In this document: piece by piece, positions 58,464-64,000 of the stretch | How positions within the stretch are numbered: position 1 is the stretch's first letter | Layout of the letters: each line of letters starts with the position of its first letter | Source: Rathayibacter sp. VKM Ac-2754 | GTDB lineage: Bacteria > Actinomycetota > Actinomycetes > Actinomycetales > Microbacteriaceae | Length of the DNA stretch: 64,000 nt | Direction: 5' to 3' | Assembly: GCF_009807095.1 (NCBI RefSeq) | Contig: NZ_WUCC01000002.1 | Location: forward strand, 248,001 to 312,000 | Position numbers and translations under genes: made by a program | The notes under the pieces: model-generated | What the model was told of the DNA's origin: nothing | Seen by the model: the letters and a program-made list of their open reading frames with translations, nothing else | Databases searched by the model: none

Positions 58464-58666
58464 GGGTACGGTCCTTCCGAGGAGTTCCCAGTATCGACAG
58501 TGACGAGGAATCGACAGCGATGGAGCCGCGCCTGTTCCTGGGGCTGATTCCGGGCGTGTCACCGCCTCGGGCTCGCGCCGACAGGACGGCGGGTCCTATC
58601 CTACGAACGTCGCGATCTGTCCCCGGTTCAGGGGGACTGCCTCTCGACTCCACCGGGGGGAACGAC

Positions 58667-60391
58667 ATGCAACGACCGACTCTGCGCGCGATGACCGTGG
58701 GACTGCTCGCCGCGGTCCTGGTCGTGCCGCTCGCGCTCTCGGCGGGCAGCAGCGCTGTGGCCGCCGCTGACACGGTGAAGCCGGCCGTCTCGATCACGGC
58801 TCCGACCGCGGGGGCGACCCTCGGCGGGTCGACGACCCTCAAGGCCACCGCGACCGACAACGTCGGCGTCACCGCGGTCTCGTTCTGGGAGGGGTCGCGC
58901 CGACTGGGCTACGCCACGGCGCAGGGGTCGGCCTGGTCGCTCCCTCTCGACACGCGCACGCTCGCCGAGGGCTCGCACGTCGTCGTGGCGAAGGCGCGCG
59001 ACGCGGCGGGGAACCTCCGCGACAGCGTCGCCGTGCGCTTCTCGGTCGCGAACACCGGCACGACTCCCACTCCGACTCCGACTCCGACCGCCACGGCGAC
59101 CCCGAAGCCGACCGCGACCCCGACCGCGACCCCGACCGCGACTCCGACTCCCACCGCGACTCCGAAGCCCACCGCGACCGCCACCCCCGCTCCGACAAGC
59201 ACCGGGTCGCCCCGCCCCGACACCATTAAGCCCACCGCGAGGATCGTGTCGCCCGCGAGCGGCACGAGCGTCTCGGGCAGCACCACCCTGGTCGCGACGG
59301 CGACGGACGATGTCGCCGTGACCGCCGTGTCGTTCTGGTCGGGGTCGCTGAGGGTCGGCAATGCCACGCAGAACAGCGCGGGCGAGTGGGTCCTGGTGAC
59401 CTCGGCCACGATCCTCCCCGTCAAGACGCACACGATCATCGCGAAGGCGCGCGACGCCGTCGGCAACATCGGGAGCAGCGCTTCGATCACCCTCGTAGTG
59501 ACGGCGACCCCGGGCCCCCCCGCAACGCCCACCCCGACGGCCACGCCCGCCCCGACAGCCACGCCCACCCCCACGCGGACGCCCACGGCGAGTCCGACCG
59601 CCACGCCCGGCCCGACCGCCACTCCCGCGCCCTCGAACCCCGCCGTGCCCGCACCGCTGGCCCAGTGGGACTTCACCCAGCCAGCGGCGCCGTACTACTC
59701 GACCGCGAACGACCTCCCGCTCCTCCAGGCCGGCCGGACCAAGGCGACGAGCGTCGGCACCCCCTGGGGCTCGGGCATCCTGATGACGGGATCGAGCTAC
59801 CTGCGCATCCCGGCCGAATCGACCGGCCGGCTGACCGTCGGAGCCAGCGGCAACGCCGTGACCGTCGCGAGCTGGGTCTACATGACGGACGCCAGCACCG
59901 GCTACGTCGCCGGGTCGTGGACCGAGCACACGGGCAACCCCACCCGCTCGTACGGCCTCTTCTACGACCTCGGTCTCTATGGAGGCGATGAGCGCTCCGT
60001 CTTCCACGTCTCGCGCACCGGAGGCGCGACGCCGGGCTACCCCTTCTCGCGCGACTACTCCGCGTCGGGCAACCTCTTCACCCGCAACACCTGGCAGCTG
60101 CACGTCGGCACCTACGACGGCACCTACGCGACCTCGTACCTCGACGGGAGCGCCGTCGCGTATCCGCGCTTCGTCGACAACCAGGGCAGCACCTACGCCA
60201 AGAACCCCTACCTCTTCACCGAGGGCCTGAACCCGAAGGCCGGCGACTTCACGGTCGGAGCGGTCGAGCTCACGTCAGGGCCGGGGAACTACGCGCAGGG
60301 GACGTTCGCGAAGGTCCGCGTCTGGGACAGGGCGCTCACCCCCGCGCAGGTCAAGGCGCTCTACGACACGGAGCGCACGGCGCTCGGCTAG
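58667..60391 (+). CDS. Secreted protein with two Ig-like domains and a C-terminal LamG domain (paralogue 1)
   Basis: A 574-residue exported protein. A signal peptide (about 1-33) precedes Ig-like domain 1 (about 35-128, DTVKPAVSITAPTAGATLGG), a Pro-Thr linker (132-180), Ig-like domain 2 (185-278), a second Pro-Thr linker (280-325), and a LamG/concanavalin-like domain (about 330-574: [50 protein letters not shown]). LamG domains often bind glycans. There is no sortase motif or C-terminal helix, so it is released or held by binding. The start has GGGGGG 7 nt upstream. A second copy lies at 61385-63352. Confidence 0.87.
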   Translation: MQRPTLRAMTVGLLAAVLVVPLALSAGSSAVAAADTVKPAVSITAPTAGATLGGSTTLKATATDNVGVTAVSFWEGSRRLGYATAQGSAWSLPLDTRTLAEGSHVVVAKARDAAGNLRDSVAVRFSVANTGTTPTPTPTPTATATPKPTATPTATPTATPTPTATPKPTATATPAPTSTGSPRPDTIKPTARIVSPASGTSVSGSTTLVATATDDVAVTAVSFWSGSLRVGNATQNSAGEWVLVTSATILPVKTHTIIAKARDAVGNIGSSASITLVVTATPGPPATPTPTATPAPTATPTPTRTPTASPTATPGPTATPAPSNPAVPAPLAQWDFTQPAAPYYSTANDLPLLQAGRTKATSVGTPWGSGILMTGSSYLRIPAESTGRLTVGASGNAVTVASWVYMTDASTGYVAGSWTEHTGNPTRSYGLFYDLGLYGGDERSVFHVSRTGGATPGYPFSRDYSASGNLFTRNTWQLHVGTYDGTYATSYLDGSAVAYPRFVDNQGSTYAKNPYLFTEGLNPKAGDFTVGAVELTSGPGNYAQGTFAKVRVWDRALTPAQVKALYDTERTALG

Positions 60392-60478
60392 GGTCTGTCG
60401 AGCACGATCCCGTGTGCTCCGCTCGGCCTGATCGCACGATCTGCGACGGCGGTCCCGTGTTCAGCAGCCCCTAGGGCG

Positions 60479-61147
60479 TCAGCGGCCGTTCCGCAGCCAG
60501 GCGAGCACGGCCAGCACCCGCCGGTGGTCGGAGCCCGAGTCCTCCAGGCCCAGCTTCTGGAAGATCGACGTCACGTTCTTCTCGACGGCCCCGACCCCGA
60601 TGAACAGGGCGGAGGCGATCCCGGCGTTGGTCCGTCCCTCGGCCATCGCCTCGAGCACCTCGCGCTCGCGCGGGGTGAGACCGGCGAGCGGATCGCGGTT
60701 GCTCTGCAGCAGTGACGCGACCACCTGCGGGTCGAGAACGGTCCCGCCGGCGGACACGCGCTCGACCGCGTCGCGCAGTTCGTCGACCGAGGCGACCCGG
60801 TCCTTGAGCAGGTAGCCCATCCCGCCCTCGCCCGATCCGAGCAGCTCGTGGGCGTAGGTGACCTCGACGTACTGGCTCAGGAGGAGCACGGCGACGCGCG
60901 GGTGTCGGCGCCGGATCTCGAGGGCGGCGCGCACTCCCTCGTCGCGGAAGGTCGGCGGCATGCGCACGTCGAGGACGGCGACGTCGACCGAGGACGGCGC
61001 GGCCGCGAGGGCTGCGAGGAGTCCGACGGCATCGCCGTACGCGCCGACCGAGGCGAAGCCGGCGTCCTCGAAGAGTCGGACGAGACCCTCGCGCAGGAGC
61101 ACGGAGTCCTCGGCGATGGCGACACGGATCACAGCAGCGGGCGGCAC
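60479..61147 (-). CDS. NarL/LuxR-type response regulator
   Basis: Two-component response regulator of 222 residues. The receiver domain (about 7-128) has the acidic pocket AEDS, the phosphoacceptor Asp60 in VAVLDVRMPP, and the conserved Lys in GYLLKDRV. A LuxR helix-turn-helix (about 155-215: LTPREREVLEAMAEGRTNAG) binds DNA. Its likely kinase partner is the histidine kinase at 63371 and beyond, but a LamG gene on the other strand now lies between them. The GTG 61147 has TATCCT 6 nt upstream. It converges on LamG paralogue 1. Confidence 0.93.
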   Translation of the reverse strand: MPPAAVIRVAIAEDSVLLREGLVRLFEDAGFASVGAYGDAVGLLAALAAAPSSVDVAVLDVRMPPTFRDEGVRAALEIRRRHPRVAVLLLSQYVEVTYAHELLGSGEGGMGYLLKDRVASVDELRDAVERVSAGGTVLDPQVVASLLQSNRDPLAGLTPREREVLEAMAEGRTNAGIASALFIGVGAVEKNVTSIFQKLGLEDSGSDHRRVLAVLAWLRNGR

Positions 61148-61153
61148 GACCCC

Positions 61154-61159
61154 AGGATA
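61154..61159 (-). promoter_or_regulatory. -10 element of the response regulator gene (leaderless)
   Basis: TATCCT on the minus strand with 6 nt to GTG 61147. It gives the regulator its own promoter despite the gap to the kinase gene. Confidence 0.5.
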
Positions 61160-61384
61160 GGGCGACCGGACGGCCCCGCCCGGGGCCCGTTCTCGCCGGC
61201 GGAGCCGTCGTCGGCGGCCCCCGTGCGTTCCGCGGACGCCGTCTCCGTCGGCGAGAACGGCGGAGTCTGAGAATGCGCTCCATCCCGGTGACCCTGTGTC
61301 CCCCCGCCGGGCGCGCGGCGTCGAGGCCGCCTCTCCTAGGCTGATTTCGCGTCAGGACTTCCTGTCGAGGCGACAGGGGGCGTA

Positions 61385-63352
61385 GTGCATCGATCCGGCA
61401 GGCGCGCGACGCTGATCGGAGTGCTGGCCGCCCTCCTCGTCGTGCCGATCGCCCTCTCCGGGCCGGGGAGCACGGCGGTCGCCGCCCCCGACACCGTGAA
61501 GCCCGCCGTCACCATCACGGCGCCGACAGCGGGCTCGAGCGTCGGAGGGACGACCTCTCTGGAGGCGAGAGCGACGGACGACGTCGCGGTCACCGTCGTC
61601 TCGTTCTGGGAGGGCTCGCGCCGACTCGGCTACGCGACCGCCCAGCCCGACGGCTGGACGCTCCTCCTGGACACCCGCTCGCTGACCGACGGCAGTCATC
61701 TCCTCCTCGCGAAGGCTCGCGACGCCGCCGGCAACATCAAGGACAGCGCCACCGTCCGCTTCTCGGTCGCGAACGCCGCGACTCCCTCGCCGACACCGAC
61801 GACCAGCCCGTCGCCGACTCAGGGGCCGACGTCCTCCGCGACGCCCGCACCCAGCCCGACCGCGACGCCCGTGCCGTCAGCGACGCCCACGACCGGCGCG
61901 ACACCCACGGTCGCGCCGACTCCGTCGCCCACCGCGTCGTCGCCGACACCCCGACCGACGCCGACCGCGTCGCCGACGCCGACCGCGACGCCCTCGCCGA
62001 CCGCTGCTCCGACGCCGACCGCGGCGCCCACCGGCTCGCCCCGGCCCGACACCGTCAAGCCGACCGCGGGGATCACGTCGCCCTCGAGCGGAGCGACGGT
62101 CGGCGGCACGACCACGTTGACCGCCACCGCGGCGGACGACGTGGGCGTGACGAACGTCTCCTTCTGGTCGGGCTCGACCCGGCTGGGGAACGCCGCCCAG
62201 ACCAGCGCCGGTGAGTGGGTGCTCGTCACCTCACCCTCGACTCTGACGGTCGGGACCCACACGGTCCTCGCGAAGGCCCGCGACGCGGCGGGCAACATCG
62301 GGAGCAGCCGGACGATCTCCCTGACCGTGGTCGCTGTACCGCCGTCGCCCACCGTCACCCCTACGCCGACACGGACACCGACAGCGACGCCGACCGCCTC
62401 CGCGACGCCCACAGCGACGCCGACCGCCTCCGCGACGCCGACGCCGACGCCGACCGCCTCCGCGACGCCGACGCCGACCAGGAGCCCGACCCCGACCGCC
62501 TCTCCGACGCAGACCCCGACTCCGACTCCGACCGCGACGCCCACGCCGACCGCGACGCCCACGCCCACCGCGAGCCCGACTCCCTCCCCCGCCCCCGGGG
62601 TGCCCGCGCCCCTGGCCCAGTGGGACTTCTCCCAGCTCTCCGCCCCCTTCTACTCGACGGCGAACGACCTCCCGCTGGTACAGGCGGGACGCACCCAGGC
62701 CGTGAGGACCTCGACCCCCTGGGGCACCGGCATCCGCATGACGGGGACGAGCTACCTGCGGATCCCGGCCGAGTCCACCGGCCGCCTGACCATCGGCGCC
62801 ACCGGCAACGCCGTGACCGTCGCGAGCTGGGTGTACATGACCGACAGCAACACGGGGTTCGTCGCGGGCTCGTGGAAGGAGAACGCCGCGAACCCGAGCC
62901 GCTCCTACGGTCTGTTCTACGACCTCGGCACCTACGGCGGTGACGAGCGGGCCAACTTCCACGTCTCGCGCTCGGGCGGACCGACGCCCGGCTACCCGTA
63001 CTCCCGCGACTACTCCGCGTCGGGCAACACGTTCTCGAGGTACAGCTGGCAGCTCCACGTCGGGACCTACGACGGTGCCGCCGCGATCTCGTACCTCGAC
63101 GGCACGGCCGTCGAGTATCCGCGGTTCACCGACAACAAGAAGAACACCTACGCCAAGAACCCCTACGTCTTCACCGAGGGCCTCAACCCCACCCCGGGTG
63201 ACTTCACCGTGGGGGCGGTCGAGCTCTCGGGCGGGCCCGGGAACTACGCGCAGGGCACCTTCGACAAGATCCGGGTCTGGGACACGGCGCTCACCGCCGA
63301 CCAGGTGAAGGCGCTGTACGATGCCGAGCGCCCGCCGCTGCTCGGTCGCTGA
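61385..63352 (+). CDS. Secreted protein with two Ig-like domains and a C-terminal LamG domain (paralogue 2)
   Basis: A 655-residue paralogue of the protein at 58667-60391 with the same order: signal peptide (about 1-33), Ig-like domain 1 ([20 protein letters not shown]), a long Pro-Thr-Ser linker (about 128-215), Ig-like domain 2, a second and longer linker (about 311-405, many [10 protein letters not shown] units), and a LamG domain (about 407-655). The LamG domains share long identical runs, for example [10 protein letters not shown] and [13 protein letters not shown], while the linkers differ in length. The GTG start has GGGGGCG upstream. It lies on the opposite strand between the response regulator and its probable kinase and stops 18 nt before the kinase stop. 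Confidence 0.87.
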   Translation: MHRSGRRATLIGVLAALLVVPIALSGPGSTAVAAPDTVKPAVTITAPTAGSSVGGTTSLEARATDDVAVTVVSFWEGSRRLGYATAQPDGWTLLLDTRSLTDGSHLLLAKARDAAGNIKDSATVRFSVANAATPSPTPTTSPSPTQGPTSSATPAPSPTATPVPSATPTTGATPTVAPTPSPTASSPTPRPTPTASPTPTATPSPTAAPTPTAAPTGSPRPDTVKPTAGITSPSSGATVGGTTTLTATAADDVGVTNVSFWSGSTRLGNAAQTSAGEWVLVTSPSTLTVGTHTVLAKARDAAGNIGSSRTISLTVVAVPPSPTVTPTPTRTPTATPTASATPTATPTASATPTPTPTASATPTPTRSPTPTASPTQTPTPTPTATPTPTATPTPTASPTPSPAPGVPAPLAQWDFSQLSAPFYSTANDLPLVQAGRTQAVRTSTPWGTGIRMTGTSYLRIPAESTGRLTIGATGNAVTVASWVYMTDSNTGFVAGSWKENAANPSRSYGLFYDLGTYGGDERANFHVSRSGGPTPGYPYSRDYSASGNTFSRYSWQLHVGTYDGAAAISYLDGTAVEYPRFTDNKKNTYAKNPYVFTEGLNPTPGDFTVGAVELSGGPGNYAQGTFDKIRVWDTALTADQVKALYDAERPPLLGR

Positions 63353-63370
63353 GCCGGGAGCGGTACCGCC

Positions 63371-64000
63371 TCAGGACGGATCGGGCGGCACGGGCCGGAA
63401 GGGCACTTGCACCCCGATCGTCGTCGGTCCGCCCGGGGGCGACTCCACGGTGAGCACCCCGCGGAGACCGCGGACACGGCCCTCGAGCCCCTCGAGACCG
63501 TGGCCCGGCGTCTGCGCGGCACCGCCGACTCCGTCGTCGATCACCCACACGTCGAGCCAGCGCTCCCCCGCAGCCCCGGCGTCTCGCACGTCGAGGTGCA
63601 CTCGCACGGCCTGCGCCGAGGCGTGCTTGGAGGCGTTCGCGAGCAGCTCCGCCACGACGAAGTAGACGCTGCGCTCGACCTCGGGAGGCACGCCGTCGAT
63701 CGCGTGCTCGGTGAGGACCTGCACGGGGACCGGGCTCATCACCGCGAGCGAGTGCACCGCGGCCTCGAACCCGCGGTCCTGCAGGATGGGCGGCGCGACT
63801 CCGCGGGACAGCGCACGCAGCTCGTCCAGGGCCGATCTGACGTGCTCGCGCGCCTCGTCGATCAGCACCGCCGCCGCCTCGGGATCGGTGCCGACCCGAC
63901 TCCGCGCCGACCCGAGGTCCATCTGCACCCGGATCAGTCGCTGCTGCGGACCGTCGTGGATGTCGCGCTCGAGCTGCCGCAGCGCCCGGTCCTCGGCCGC
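63371..64000 (-). CDS. NarL-type sensor histidine kinase, N-terminal part beyond window
   Basis: The C-terminal 209 residues of a HisKA_3-type kinase. The phosphoacceptor motif ERDIHDGPQQRLIRVQMDL is at the visible start, followed by the dimerisation helices (LDELRALSRGVAPPIL) and an HATPase domain with the N-box VVAELLANASKHA and G-box IDDGVGGAAQTPGHGLEGL. The sensor and any membrane segments are outside the window to the right. It should phosphorylate the regulator at 60479-61147. Confidence 0.93.
   Translation of the reverse strand, partial: AAEDRALRQLERDIHDGPQQRLIRVQMDLGSARSRVGTDPEAAAVLIDEAREHVRSALDELRALSRGVAPPILQDRGFEAAVHSLAVMSPVPVQVLTEHAIDGVPPEVERSVYFVVAELLANASKHASAQAVRVHLDVRDAGAAGERWLDVWVIDDGVGGAAQTPGHGLEGLEGRVRGLRGVLTVESPPGGPTTIGVQVPFRPVPPDPS

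Noticed and set aside
61790-62590. TP-rich coding tracts as a minisatellite or CRISPR-like repeat
   Set aside because: The repeats keep one reading frame, encode Pro-Thr linkers between domains and vary in unit length, so they are protein linkers.

Overview
This is a high-GC actinobacterial chromosome segment; third codon positions are almost all G or C and GTG starts are common. Gene order and protein sequences point to the Microbacteriaceae (Rathayibacter/Clavibacter-like). That placement rests on remembered synteny (sigA-murT-gatD, glnA1-glnE-glnA2-panB, ileS-folC-DUF4233-ndk, clpP1-clpP2-clpX-valS neighbourhood) and not on a database search. No phage, insertion sequence, rRNA operon or CRISPR array was seen.

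Layout. 1-5.4 kb: parE (cut by the window edge), a small zinc-finger protein, then sigA-murT-gatD read leftwards. 5.4-9.3 kb: MFS transporter, PAC2 protein, pepA. 9.4-12.3 kb: lpd and sucB, lipoamide-dependent enzymes of central metabolism. 12.3-15 kb: a membrane protein that looks like a degenerate protein-kinase receptor, a DUF4191 protein and an RDD protein. 15.1-21.9 kb: glutamine synthetase glnA1, its adenylyltransferase glnE, glnA2 and panB. 21.9-26.9 kb: SPOR-like protein, ppgK, a repeat-rich island, rnpB (RNase P RNA), a coiled-coil protein, a Nif3 protein, acetolactate decarboxylase and tRNA-Ala. 27-33.2 kb: a leftward ribosome/GTPase/NAD cluster (rplU-rpmA-obgE, proA, a small membrane protein, nadD, a tail-anchored protein, rsfS). 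33.5-38.8 kb: DUF4031 protein, RNase E/G, a VKOR protein, a second repeat element, ndk, DUF4233. 38.8-47.4 kb: folC, ileS behind a T-box riboswitch, a TetR regulator, valS, a small acidic protein. 47.5-55.6 kb: M3 peptidase, BenE transporter, clpX, clpP2, clpP1, trigger factor, tRNA-Pro. 55.8-64 kb: tRNA-Gly, then a secreted-protein locus (SGNH hydrolase, gamma carbonic anhydrase, two paralogous Ig/LamG proteins) interleaved with a two-component system that is cut by the right edge.

How the genes work together. Most are housekeeping: transcription (sigA), wall precursor modification (murT/gatD), nitrogen assimilation (glnA1/glnE/glnA2), translation (rplU, rpmA, ileS, valS, tRNAs, rsfS), RNA processing (rnpB, rne) and protein quality control (tig, clpP1P2X).

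Most interesting observations. (1) The MurT/GatD pair has lost the GatD catalytic cysteine and the MurT zinc-ribbon cysteines. In a lineage thought to cross-link peptidoglycan through the alpha-carboxyl of D-Glu (type B), this suggests a repurposed ligase that attaches something other than ammonia. (2) A family of composite palindromic repeats whose arms carry a hairpin kept by compensatory changes between copies. (3) At least fifteen genes have a TANNNT hexamer exactly 6-7 nt before the start codon, the signature of leaderless transcripts; this also fixes several start codons. (4) A pseudokinase-like receptor. (5) Two duplicated Ig/LamG surface proteins, one of which splits a two-component system.
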